Assembly: GCF_902499115.1 (NCBI RefSeq)
Contig: NZ_CABVPN010000002.1
Location: 186,001 to 250,000 of the forward strand
Length of the DNA: 64,000 nucleotides
From: Burkholderia diffusa
GTDB lineage: Bacteria; Pseudomonadota; Gammaproteobacteria; Burkholderiales; Burkholderiaceae
Direction of reading: 5' to 3'
Part shown: in pieces, positions 16,128-23,999 of the stretch
Layout: each line of letters opens with the position of its first letter
Position numbering within the stretch: the first letter of the stretch is position 1
The notes under the pieces: generated by a model
Seen by the model: the letters and a program-made list of their open reading frames with translations, nothing else
The model's database searches: none
Told to the model about the DNA's origin: nothing
Position numbers and translations under genes: made by a program

Positions 16128-17624
16128 CTACTGCACCGATCGCGCGACCGGCCCCGGTGCGGCCTGCGCCGTTCCCGCCGGCCAGCCTCCCGCGAGCGCC
16201 TTGTACAGCACGACCGTCGACGCCGCGCTGCGCATCCGCCCGTCGGCCGCCGCGTCCTGCGCCTGCAGCAGCGTCCGCTGCGCGTCGAGCACTTCGTAAT
16301 AGTCGATCGCGCCCGCCGAGAAGCGCGCCTGCGCAAGTTGCGCCGCACGTGCGCTGTCGTCCGCCGCCCGCACGAGGTGCGCGGTCTCGTCACGCGTGCG
16401 GGCAACGCGCAGCAGCGCGTTCTCGGTTTCCTCCAGTGCGCCGAGCACAGTCTGCCGGTACTGCGCGAGCTGGCCGGCCGCCTCCGCGTCGCTCGCCGCG
16501 ATCCGCGCGCGCACGCGGCCGACGTCGAGGAACGACCAGTCGACGCCGAGCGCGATCAGGTTCGTGTCGCTGCCCGCACGGAAGAACCCGTAGCTGCTCG
16601 TCGCGCTGCCGAGCAGCCCCGACAGCGTAAAGCGCGGAAACAGGTCGGCCGTCGCGACGCCGACCCGCGCGGTCGCCGCGTGCAGCCGTGCCTCGGCAGC
16701 CGCCACATCGGGGCGCCTGCGCAGCAGGTCGCCCGGCGTGCCGGGATCGATGTCGGCGGCAAGCGCCGGCAGCGGCACCGGCGTGCCTTTCGATGCGTCG
16801 TCGTTCGGGATGTCGAACCGGCCGATCAGCGCATCCGGCGTCTGTCCGGTCAGCACCGCGAGCCGGTGCTCGTCGACGCCGATCGCCGATTCATACACGG
16901 CGATCCGCGACATCGTCGATTCGTACTGTGCGCGCGCACGCGCCGCATCGAGCTCGGAACCGCGCCCCGCGCCGACGCGCGCATTGATCAGCGCGAGCGT
17001 CTGCTTCTGGTTGTCGGCGTTCTCGCGTGCGATCCGCAGCCGCTCCTGCGAGCCGCGCAGATCCACGTACGTGCTCGCGACCTCGCCCGCGATCACGACA
17101 CGCACCGCGCGTACGTCGGCCGCGCTCGCGGCCGTTTCCGCGCGCTGCGACTCGATCGACCTGCGCACGCGTCCGAACAGGTCCAGTTCCCACGCCGCGT
17201 TGATCCCGACATTGGATATCGGCGTATCGCGCTGGCTGCGCGGTGCGCCGAACGCCTGGTCCTTGCTCATTAGCTGGTGGCCGATCTGGCCGCTCGCGGT
17301 AATCGTCGGATAGCGATCGAACGTGGCATGCGACAGCAACGCGTTCGACGCGTCGTAGCGCGAGACGGCGACCTGCAGGTCGTGGTTCGCCGCGAGCGCC
17401 GAGTCGATCAGCTGCGTCAGCGCCGGATCGCCGAAGCCGTCCCAGAACGTGGCATCGGCAGCCGCCGACGCGTCCGGCGACGTCGCGTCCTGCGTGGCCG
17501 GATGCGCGTCGCGTGCGAAGCGCGCGGCAGCCGCCGTGTCTGGCCGTTTGAAATCGGGGCCGACCGCGCACGCGGCGAGCGTCAGCGACATCACGAGCGC
17601 GGAAAGACGGAACGCGGCGCTCAT
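16128..17624 (-). CDS. RND efflux outer membrane lipoprotein (OprM/NodT-like)
   Basis: The product is 498 residues with a lipoprotein signal ending SLTLAAC (lipid cysteine at residue 19), followed by AVGPDFKRP, the usual start of OprM-type channels. Two TolC-type repeats follow, with the WELDLFGRVRRSIES and LLRRRPDVAAAEARL motifs (pieces: WELDLFGRV, RRRPDVAAAE). It is the outer membrane channel of the tripartite pump encoded here. Its ATG overlaps the stop codon of the upstream RND transporter gene by 4 bp (ATGA), so the genes are translationally coupled. An AAGGAG precedes the ATG. Confidence 0.94.
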   Translation of the reverse strand: MSAAFRLSALVMSLTLAACAVGPDFKRPDTAAAARFARDAHPATQDATSPDASAAADATFWDGFGDPALTQLIDSALAANHDLQVAVSRYDASNALLSHATFDRYPTITASGQIGHQLMSKDQAFGAPRSQRDTPISNVGINAAWELDLFGRVRRSIESQRAETAASAADVRAVRVVIAGEVASTYVDLRGSQERLRIARENADNQKQTLALINARVGAGRGSELDAARARAQYESTMSRIAVYESAIGVDEHRLAVLTGQTPDALIGRFDIPNDDASKGTPVPLPALAADIDPGTPGDLLRRRPDVAAAEARLHAATARVGVATADLFPRFTLSGLLGSATSSYGFFRAGSDTNLIALGVDWSFLDVGRVRARIAASDAEAAGQLAQYRQTVLGALEETENALLRVARTRDETAHLVRAADDSARAAQLAQARFSAGAIDYYEVLDAQRTLLQAQDAAADGRMRSAASTVVLYKALAGGWPAGTAQAAPGPVARSVQ

Positions 17625-20600
17625 CGGTTTTCTCCTTCGAGGGTGCCGTGCTGTTCGCTCCACACGGCCGGCGTGCCGCCCGCGAGCTTGCGGATCGCCA
17701 CATAGAACACGGGCGTGAGGAACAGCCCGAACAACGTGACGCCAAGCATCCCCGCGAACACGGTGACGCCGGTGGCCGCTCGCACCTCGCTGCCCGCGCC
17801 GCTGCCGATCAACAGCGGCACCGCGCCCGCGATGAACGCGACCGACGTCATCACGATCGGCCGCAACCGCAGCCTGCACGCCTCGAGCGCGGCTTCGATC
17901 ACGCCCTTGCCCTGGATTTCAAGCTCGCGGGCGAACTCGACGATCAGGATCGCGTTCTTGCACGCGAGGCCCATCAGCACGACGAGACCGACCTGCACGA
18001 ACACGTTGTTGTCGCCGCCGGAAAGCCATACGCCGAACAGCGCCGCGCACATGCATACCGGCACGATCAGGATCACCGCGAGCGGCAGCGTCCAGCTCTC
18101 GTACAGCGACGCGAGCACCAGGAACACGAGCATCACCGCGAGCGGGAACACGACGATCGCCGCGTTGCTCTGCGTGACCTGCTGATAGCTGAGGTCGGTC
18201 CATTCGAGCGTGATGCCCGGCGGCAGCACGTCCTTCGCGATCTGCTGCAGCTTCGCGATCGCCTGCGACGACGACATCGCCTTCGGGTCCGCGTCGCCGA
18301 TCAGGTCCGCAGCCGGATAGCCGTTGTAGCGGACGACCGGGTCCGGCCCGTACGCGGGCACGACCGTCACCATCGAGCCGATCGGCACCATCTCGCCCTT
18401 CGCGTTGCGGGTGCGCAGATTCGCGATGTCGGCGGCCGTCTGCCGGTGACCGGCATCCGCTTGCGCCATCACGCGGTACACGCGGCCAAACAGGTTGAAG
18501 TCGTTCACGTACATCGAGCCGAGATAGACCTGCAGCGTGCTGAACAGGTCGGTCAGCGAGACGCCCTGCGCCTTCGCCTTCAACCGGTCGACCTTCATCT
18601 CGAGTTGCGGGATGTTCGCCTGGTACGAGCTGACCGGGTAGCTCATCCCCGGCGTCTTCGCGACCGCGGCCTGGAACGCGGTGAGCGCGTTCTGCAAGGC
18701 GCCGTAGCCCAGCCCGCCGCGATCCTCCAGGTACAGCGAATAGCCCGAGCCGTTGCCGAGGCCCTGGATCGGCGGCGGCATCAGCGCATAGGTAATGCCG
18801 CCACCGATGGCCGAGAAGCGCGCGTTCAGATCCGCGTTGATTTCCGCGGCGCTGCGGTGGCGCTGGTCGAACGGCTTCAGGATCACGTACGAGTTCGTGA
18901 TGTTCGGCGTGTTCACGCCCTGCAACGCGTTCAGCCCGGCGAACGCCGGCACTATCTCGACACCGTCGGTGCCGAGCGCAACCTTCGTCATCTGCTCGGT
19001 CACCTCGCTGGTGCGCGCGAGCGATGCGCCTTCCGGCAACTTCGCGCCCGCGAACAGGTACAGCTTGTCCTGCACGGGGATGAAACCGCCCGGCACCGCG
19101 TTGAACAGCAGCGCGGTCGCCGCGAGCAACACCGCATAGACGGCGAACACCACGCCGCGCCGCTTCAGCGCGCGACCGACGACGCCGTGATAGCGGTCGG
19201 AGCTGCGCTCGAAGAAGCGGTTGAACGGATGGAACAGCCAGCCGAACGCGCGGTCGAGCCCACGCGCGAGCGCATCCTTCGGCGTGCCGTGCGGGCGCAG
19301 CAGCTTCGCGGCGAGTGCGGGCGACAGCGTCAGCGAATTGATCGCGGAGATCACCGTCGAGATCGCGATCGTCACCGCGAACTGCCTGTAGAACTGGCCG
19401 GTCACGCCCGACATGAACGCCATCGGCACGAACACCGCGCACAGTACGAGCGCGATCGCGACGATCGGCCCCGACACCTCGCGCATCGCCTGATGCGCGG
19501 CGTCGCGCGGGCTCAGCCCCTGTGCGATGTTGCGCTCGACGTTCTCGACCACCACGATCGCATCGTCGACGACGATCCCGATCGCGAGCACGAGCCCGAA
19601 CAGCGTCAGCGTGTTGATCGAATAGCCGAGCAGATAGAGCCACGCGAACGTGCCGACCACCGATACCGGCACCGCGACGAGCGGGATGATCGACGCGCGC
19701 CACGTCTGCAGGAACAGGACCACGACGAGCACGACCAGCACGACGGCCTCGATCAGCGTGTGCTGCACCGCGCCGATCGATTCGCGCACGAACACGGTCG
19801 GATCCCACACCGGGCGATACGCGATGCCCGGCGGGAAACGCTTCGACAACTCGTCGAACTTCGCATACACGGCCTTCGCGACCTCGAGCGCGTTCGCGCC
19901 CGGCGACAAGAAGATGCCGACCACGGCCGAATGCCGGTCGTTGAAATACGAGCGCAGCGTGTAGTCGCCCGCGCCGAGCTCGACGCGCGCGACGTCGGAT
20001 AGCTTCACGACCTGGCCGTCGTCGCCGTTGCGCAGCACGATGTCGCCGAATTCCTGCACCGTGCGCAGCCGGCCGCGCACATTGATCGACAGCAGGAAGT
20101 CGTTCTTCTTCGGCGTCGGCTCCGCACCCAGCTGGCCAGCCGATACCTGCACGTTCTGCTCGCGCACCGCGGCGATCACGTCGCTCGCGGTCAGCCCGCG
20201 CGATGCCAGCCGGTTCGGGTCGAGCCAGAGCCGCATCGCGTAGTCGCCGGAGCCGTATACGCCGACATCGCCGATGCCGGTCAGGCGCGACAGCTCGTCC
20301 TTCACGTTCAACGTCAGGTAGTTGCGCAGGTACAGCGAATCGCGGCTGTTGTCTGGCGAATAGAGGCTCACGTACATCAGCGGCGTCGGCGACTGCTTCT
20401 GCGTGGTCACGCCGTACTGGCGCACCTCGTCGGGCAGGCGCGACAGCGCCTGGCTCACGCGGTTCTGCACGCGCACGGCGGCCGTGTCGGGATCGACGCC
20501 CTGCAGGAAGGTGACGACGACCTGCAGGCTGCCATCCGAGCCCGCGACCGACTTCATGTACATGATCCCTTCGACGCCGTTGATCGCTTCCTCCAGCGGC

Positions 20601-20794
20601 TCGGCGACCGATTCGGCGATTTCCTTCGGGTTCGCGCCCGGGTACGTCGCACGCACCACGACGCTCGGCGGCACGACTTCCGGATATTCGCCGGCCGGCA
20701 GCATCGGGATCGAGATCAGGCCGAGCGCAAAGATGACGATCGACAGCACGACCGCGAAGATCGGCCGGTCAATGAAGAATCGGGAAAAATCCAT
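17621..20794 (-). CDS. RND multidrug efflux transporter, inner-membrane pump (HAE-1 family)
   Basis: The product is 1057 residues, the standard size for AcrB/MexB-type pumps. It starts MDFSRFFIDRPIFAVVLSI, has the proton-relay Asp pair in GIVVDDAIVVVENVER (residues about 405-410), two large periplasmic loops, and the second-half helix motif VGLVVLMGLACKNAILIVEFA (seen as VGLVVLMGLA and KNAILIVEFA). It exports hydrophobic and amphiphilic compounds by proton antiport. The ATG at 20794 is chosen by homology, and a longer frame to 20881 runs into the adaptor gene. In position and content it resembles the RND-9 cluster of B. cenocepacia, which is a recollection and not proof. Confidence 0.95.
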   Translation of the reverse strand: MDFSRFFIDRPIFAVVLSIVIFALGLISIPMLPAGEYPEVVPPSVVVRATYPGANPKEIAESVAEPLEEAINGVEGIMYMKSVAGSDGSLQVVVTFLQGVDPDTAAVRVQNRVSQALSRLPDEVRQYGVTTQKQSPTPLMYVSLYSPDNSRDSLYLRNYLTLNVKDELSRLTGIGDVGVYGSGDYAMRLWLDPNRLASRGLTASDVIAAVREQNVQVSAGQLGAEPTPKKNDFLLSINVRGRLRTVQEFGDIVLRNGDDGQVVKLSDVARVELGAGDYTLRSYFNDRHSAVVGIFLSPGANALEVAKAVYAKFDELSKRFPPGIAYRPVWDPTVFVRESIGAVQHTLIEAVVLVVLVVVLFLQTWRASIIPLVAVPVSVVGTFAWLYLLGYSINTLTLFGLVLAIGIVVDDAIVVVENVERNIAQGLSPRDAAHQAMREVSGPIVAIALVLCAVFVPMAFMSGVTGQFYRQFAVTIAISTVISAINSLTLSPALAAKLLRPHGTPKDALARGLDRAFGWLFHPFNRFFERSSDRYHGVVGRALKRRGVVFAVYAVLLAATALLFNAVPGGFIPVQDKLYLFAGAKLPEGASLARTSEVTEQMTKVALGTDGVEIVPAFAGLNALQGVNTPNITNSYVILKPFDQRHRSAAEINADLNARFSAIGGGITYALMPPPIQGLGNGSGYSLYLEDRGGLGYGALQNALTAFQAAVAKTPGMSYPVSSYQANIPQLEMKVDRLKAKAQGVSLTDLFSTLQVYLGSMYVNDFNLFGRVYRVMAQADAGHRQTAADIANLRTRNAKGEMVPIGSMVTVVPAYGPDPVVRYNGYPAADLIGDADPKAMSSSQAIAKLQQIAKDVLPPGITLEWTDLSYQQVTQSNAAIVVFPLAVMLVFLVLASLYESWTLPLAVILIVPVCMCAALFGVWLSGGDNNVFVQVGLVVLMGLACKNAILIVEFARELEIQGKGVIEAALEACRLRLRPIVMTSVAFIAGAVPLLIGSGAGSEVRAATGVTVFAGMLGVTLFGLFLTPVFYVAIRKLAGGTPAVWSEQHGTLEGENR

Positions 20795-20807
20795 CGCAGG
20801 GCTCCCG

Positions 20808-22016
20808 TTATTGCGCGACCGGCGCGCCGGCGTCGGCCGCGGCCTGCATGCCGTTGCCCGGCCCGGTGCCCGCGTCCGCATGCACGGCCAGCGCCTTCGG
20901 CTTCACCTGCGCACCTGGATAGTAGATCCGCTGCACGCCGTCGACGACCACGCGATCGCCTGGCTGCAGCCCCTTCTCGACGATCCGCTCGCCGTCCAGC
21001 ACACGGCCGATCGTCACGTCGCGACGCAGCGCCTTGTCGCCGGCGCCGATCACGTATACGTACTTGCGATCCTGGTCGGTGAGCACCGCCTTGTCGTCGA
21101 CAAGCAGCGCGTCCTGGTCGCGGCCGCTGACGAGCTGTACCCGCGCATAGAGGCCCGGCGTGAACGTGTGGTCCGCGTTCGGCAGCCGCACGCGTGCACG
21201 GATCGTGCCGGTTTGCGGATCGAGCCGGTTGTCGAGGAAATCGACGGTGCCCGCGTGCGGGAAGCCCGTCTCGTTCGCGAGGCCCACGCGCACCGGGTCC
21301 GCGCCGATCGCCCGATTCTTCCGGTCGGCGCGCCGCGCGTTGTAGCGCAGGTAGCTCTGCTCGTCGCAGTCGAAATAGACGTAGACGGGGTCCTGCGACA
21401 CGACCGTCGTCAGCAGCGTCTCGTCCGCGCGCGCGAGGTTGCCGGCGGTCGCGATCGCGCGGCCGACTCGCCCGCCGATCGGCGAACGCACTTCGGTGAA
21501 GCCGAGATTGAGCTTCGCGTCCGCGACGGCCGCGTCGGCCGCCCGCAGGTCGGCGCGCGCCTGCTCCGCGGTCGAGCGCGCGTTGTCGAGTTCTTCCTGG
21601 GAGGTTGCATGCGCATCGATCAGCGTCCGCACGCGCTTGAGCTGTACATCGGCGAGGCTCGCGGCCGCGCGCGCCCGCTGCTGCTGCGCGTTCGCACGGT
21701 CGAGCGCGATCCGGTACGGGCGTGGATCGATCTCGAACAGCACCGCGCCCTGCGCGACGAGGTCGCCCTCCTTGTACGCGATGCGCTGCAGGTAGCCGCT
21801 CACGCGCGGTCGCAACTCGACCGCGTCGACCGCTTCGACGCGTCCGTTGAATTCGTCCGCGAGGCGGACCGTGCGCGGCGCGACGGTCGTCACACCGACT
21901 TCGGGCAGAGGATGGACCGACGATTCGCCTTTGCCGTCATGACAGCCCGACAACGTCAGCAGCAATGCGCAGGCGGCGCTCAAAGGCGACGTCCTGCCTA
22001 AGGATAAGAAGAGCAT
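20808..22016 (-). CDS. RND efflux periplasmic adaptor (membrane fusion protein)
   Basis: The product is 402 residues with a lipoprotein signal (LLLTLSGC, Cys at residue about 25). The HlyD/AcrA layout is visible: a first half-lipoyl motif VELRPRVSGYLQRIAYKEGDLV (near 68-90), a long coiled coil rich in Ala/Arg/Gln (about 105-170), the second lipoyl half EVRSPIGGRVGR, and beta-barrel and membrane-proximal domains. It bridges the pump and the outer membrane channel. It is the first gene of the efflux operon, 13 bp before the pump gene, and lies right behind a SoxR-type promoter. A GAGG lies ahead of the ATG. Confidence 0.95.
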   Translation of the reverse strand: MLFLSLGRTSPLSAACALLLTLSGCHDGKGESSVHPLPEVGVTTVAPRTVRLADEFNGRVEAVDAVELRPRVSGYLQRIAYKEGDLVAQGAVLFEIDPRPYRIALDRANAQQQRARAAASLADVQLKRVRTLIDAHATSQEELDNARSTAEQARADLRAADAAVADAKLNLGFTEVRSPIGGRVGRAIATAGNLARADETLLTTVVSQDPVYVYFDCDEQSYLRYNARRADRKNRAIGADPVRVGLANETGFPHAGTVDFLDNRLDPQTGTIRARVRLPNADHTFTPGLYARVQLVSGRDQDALLVDDKAVLTDQDRKYVYVIGAGDKALRRDVTIGRVLDGERIVEKGLQPGDRVVVDGVQRIYYPGAQVKPKALAVHADAGTGPGNGMQAAADAGAPVAQ

Positions 22017-22046
22017 GATGCCTCGCGACGGGTTAAACTGCCGCGT

Positions 22047-22077
22047 AGCATAAAAGTTGAAGTTAACTTCAAGTCAA
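22047..22077 (-). promoter_or_regulatory. SoxR-type promoter of the efflux operon, with a 19-bp spacer
   Basis: On the minus strand TTGACT (complement of 22072-22077) and TATGCT (complement of 22047-22052) are separated by 19 bp, the over-long spacer typical of MerR-family promoters. The spacer contains the perfect 16-bp palindrome TTGAAGTTAACTTCAA (22057-22072), which closely matches the known SoxR box core CAAGTTAACTTG. The soxR gene diverges on the other side, so SoxR almost certainly controls the pump and probably itself. Confidence 0.85.
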
Positions 22078-22095
22078 GCTTTCCCGGAGGGCGTC

Positions 22096-22572
22096 ATGGG
22101 TATCAACGAAACCACGCAATGGCCGCTGATGTCGATCCGCGAAGTAGCCGCGCGCAGCGGCGTGCCGGCATCGACGCTGCGCTTCTACGAGAAGCGCGGG
22201 CTTATCAAGTCGCACCGCAACGGCTCGAGCCATCGTCACTATTCGCGTGCGGTGCTGCGGCTGATCGCGTTCATCGTGTTCGCGCAGAAGATCGGCTATT
22301 CGCTCGACGAGATCGCCGAGCAACTCGTGAGCCTGCCGGAAGACACCGCGCCGACGAACAAGGACTGGCAGCGGCTGTCGCGCGGCTGGAAGCAGCGCGT
22401 CGCGAACCGGATCGAGGAGTTGCAGCGGCTCTACATCAACCTCGACGAATGCATCGGCTGCGGCTGCCTGTCGCTGAAGCGCTGCAAGCTGACAAACCCG
22501 GAAGACCGCGCGGGCCGCAACGGGCCTGGCGCGCGGCGCTGGCTCGGCGATGCGCCGCCGGATCTCGACTGA
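22096..22572 (+). CDS. soxR: SoxR, redox-sensing MerR-family transcription activator
   Basis: The product is 158 residues. The MerR-type winged HTH lies at residues about 11-80 (IREVAARSGVPASTLRFYEKRGLI, seen as REVAARSGVPASTLRFYE), followed by a dimerisation helix. The iron-sulphur motif CIGCGCLSLKRC (C-x2-C-x-C-x5-C, residues about 123-134) identifies SoxR rather than another MerR protein. It holds a [2Fe-2S] cluster that is oxidised by redox-cycling compounds such as phenazines and then twists its promoter into an active form. GGAGG at 22086-22090 supports the ATG at 22096. Outside enterics, SoxR controls efflux pumps and oxygenases directly without SoxS, which fits the neighbouring RND operon. 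Confidence 0.95.
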   Translation: MGINETTQWPLMSIREVAARSGVPASTLRFYEKRGLIKSHRNGSSHRHYSRAVLRLIAFIVFAQKIGYSLDEIAEQLVSLPEDTAPTNKDWQRLSRGWKQRVANRIEELQRLYINLDECIGCGCLSLKRCKLTNPEDRAGRNGPGARRWLGDAPPDLD

Positions 22573-22605
22573 TGCGCGCGGCCGGCACCACATTGCCCCC
22601 TCACC

Positions 22606-22889
22606 TCAACCGACGCGCCAACTACCGTTCACCGCGATCGTCGCGCCGGTGACGAACGACGCACGCGGCCCGGCGAGCCACGCGGCGGCGTCCGCGATGT
22701 TGTCCGGATGGCCAGCGCGGCCGGCCGGCGTCTGCTCGCGGATGGTCGCCGCGATGGCCGGCGCGACGCCACCGTCGCCGAAGAAGCGCGTCTCGGCGAT
22801 GTAACCGGGCGCAACCGTATTGACCGTTGCACCGCGCGGCCCGAGTTCGCGCGCGAGCGTGACGGTGAACCCTTCGCCGCCGCGTACTC
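22606..22889 (-). pseudogene. C-terminal remnant of a short-chain dehydrogenase
   Basis: On the minus strand the frame encodes the catalytic YAAAK motif (Tyr codon 22886-22884), then TVTLARELGPRG, NTVAPGYIAET and FVTGATIAVNG, ending in a TGA at 22606-22608. This is the last ~90 residues of an SDR, beginning right at the active site. The Rossmann half, with the cofactor-binding glycines, is missing. It is joined back-to-back to a LysR remnant starting at 22890. Confidence 0.75.
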
Positions 22890-23175
22890 GTGACGGCGTG
22901 CGCGCAGGCGGGCTTCGCGCTGCGCGTGGTCCAGCAGCCGCGCCAGATGCAGACGACGGCCGGGGCTGGTCGCGGTCGGCATCGGCGTCGCGCTGATGCC
23001 GCGCCTGTTCGTGCCGATGCAGCCGCCAAATATTACGTTATGCGAACTGACTGGCACGTGCAGCCCGCTCGCGTACGAGCTGGCGATCGCGTACCGCACG
23101 CCGCCGCTCGTCGATGCGCTGCGCGAAAGCGCGCGCAACGCGGTGCACAAACTGGGGCTGATTGCGGCGACGTGA
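22890..23175 (+). pseudogene. C-terminal remnant of a LysR-family regulator
   Basis: The + strand encodes the end of a LysR effector-binding domain: CAQAGFALRVVQQ, then after a frameshift near 22952-22962 LVAVGIGVALMPRLF, LAYELAIAYRTPP and a helical tail ending in TGA 23173-23175. The N-terminal HTH and the first half of the sensor domain are absent. Together with the adjoining SDR remnant this is what a deletion removing the shared promoter region of a divergent SDR/LysR pair would leave. Confidence 0.72.
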
Positions 23176-23199
23176 CCGCGCGCATCGCGCGCGCGGCGC

Positions 23200-23907
23200 T
23201 CAATCGCCGAGGATGTTGAGCGCGACCGCGAGCACGGCCTGCCTGAATTCGTGCTGCCGCGTGGGCAGCGACGTGAACTCCCGCATCATGTGGCTGTACG
23301 ACACGGTCATGCCGATCGCGCTCGCGATCATGAAGAACAGCACGTTCGGGTCCGCCGCCCGAATCTCGCCGGCCTCCACCGCTTCCGCTAGCAGCGGGAA
23401 CATCACCTCGTGATACGGGCGCACGAGCCGCTCCTGCAGCCGGTCGAGCCGCGCGCCCTCCTCGGTCGCCGCCGTCGAGAAGAACATGCCCATGTCGGGC
23501 TCGTCGAATTCGTGATCGACGCACAGCTCGAGCGCGCGCCGTACGCGCTCGCGATGCGGCAGCGACGACGTGCGCAATGCACGCAGCGCGTCGAACATCG
23601 GTTGGGCCAGCTCGACGATCTGCTCGACGACCGCCAGCCACAACGTTTCCTTCGTGCCGAAGTGATGGGCGATCAACGCCGCGTCGATGCCCAGCTCGCG
23701 CGCGACTTCGCGCACGCTCGTCGCGTCGTAGCCGCGCTTCGCAAACGTGCGGCGCGCGGCGCGCAGTATCACGTCCGGACCGACGGATGCGTCCGCCAGC
23801 GGCCGCCCGCGCGTACGCCGCTTCGACGGCGCGCGCTCAGTGACTTCAGCCACGTTTTCCTGCTCCCCTTGAATGGTTCGAATGCCCGTGTTCAGGCCCG
23901 GTTTCAT
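23200..23907 (-). CDS. TetR/AcrR-family transcriptional regulator
   Basis: The product is up to 235 residues, with a basic, probably disordered N-terminus (KRRTRGRP near 28-35) and then a TetR HTH: ILRAARRTFAKRGYDATSVREVA, seen as TFAKRGYDATSVREVA (about 52-68), and LIAHHFGTKETLWLAV (about 78-93). The rest is a helical ligand and dimerisation domain. The effector is unknown. It diverges from an NDH-2-like gene, and a perfect 14-bp palindrome lies between them, immediately ahead of that gene's start codon. Start 23907 is uncertain, since a GTG about 18 codons downstream is possible. Confidence 0.88.
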   Translation of the reverse strand: MKPGLNTGIRTIQGEQENVAEVTERAPSKRRTRGRPLADASVGPDVILRAARRTFAKRGYDATSVREVARELGIDAALIAHHFGTKETLWLAVVEQIVELAQPMFDALRALRTSSLPHRERVRRALELCVDHEFDEPDMGMFFSTAATEEGARLDRLQERLVRPYHEVMFPLLAEAVEAGEIRAADPNVLFFMIASAIGMTVSYSHMMREFTSLPTRQHEFRQAVLAVALNILGD

Positions 23908-23978
23908 TTCCCCGGCATTGGACGGCCGCCCCGCTCCGTTGACACGCGAAGCCGGGAAGCGCTAGGATCATACCTTAT

Positions 23979-23992
23979 TCATCACGTGATGA
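23979..23992. promoter_or_regulatory. Palindromic operator candidate TCATCACGTGATGA
   Basis: A perfect 14-bp palindrome ends 7 bp before the ATG of the NDH-2-like gene, where it would overlap the ribosome site and promoter. Its size and place between divergent genes suit a TetR operator. Confidence 0.6.
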
Positions 23993-23999
23993 TTTATCC

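Noticed and set aside
14583..17273. An 896-residue open frame antisense to the permease and efflux channel genes
   Set aside because: High-GC antisense artefact rich in Arg/His with no domain pattern.
17648..20002. A 784-residue open frame antisense to the RND pump
   Set aside because: Same reason. Pump homology on the minus strand is full-length and unambiguous.
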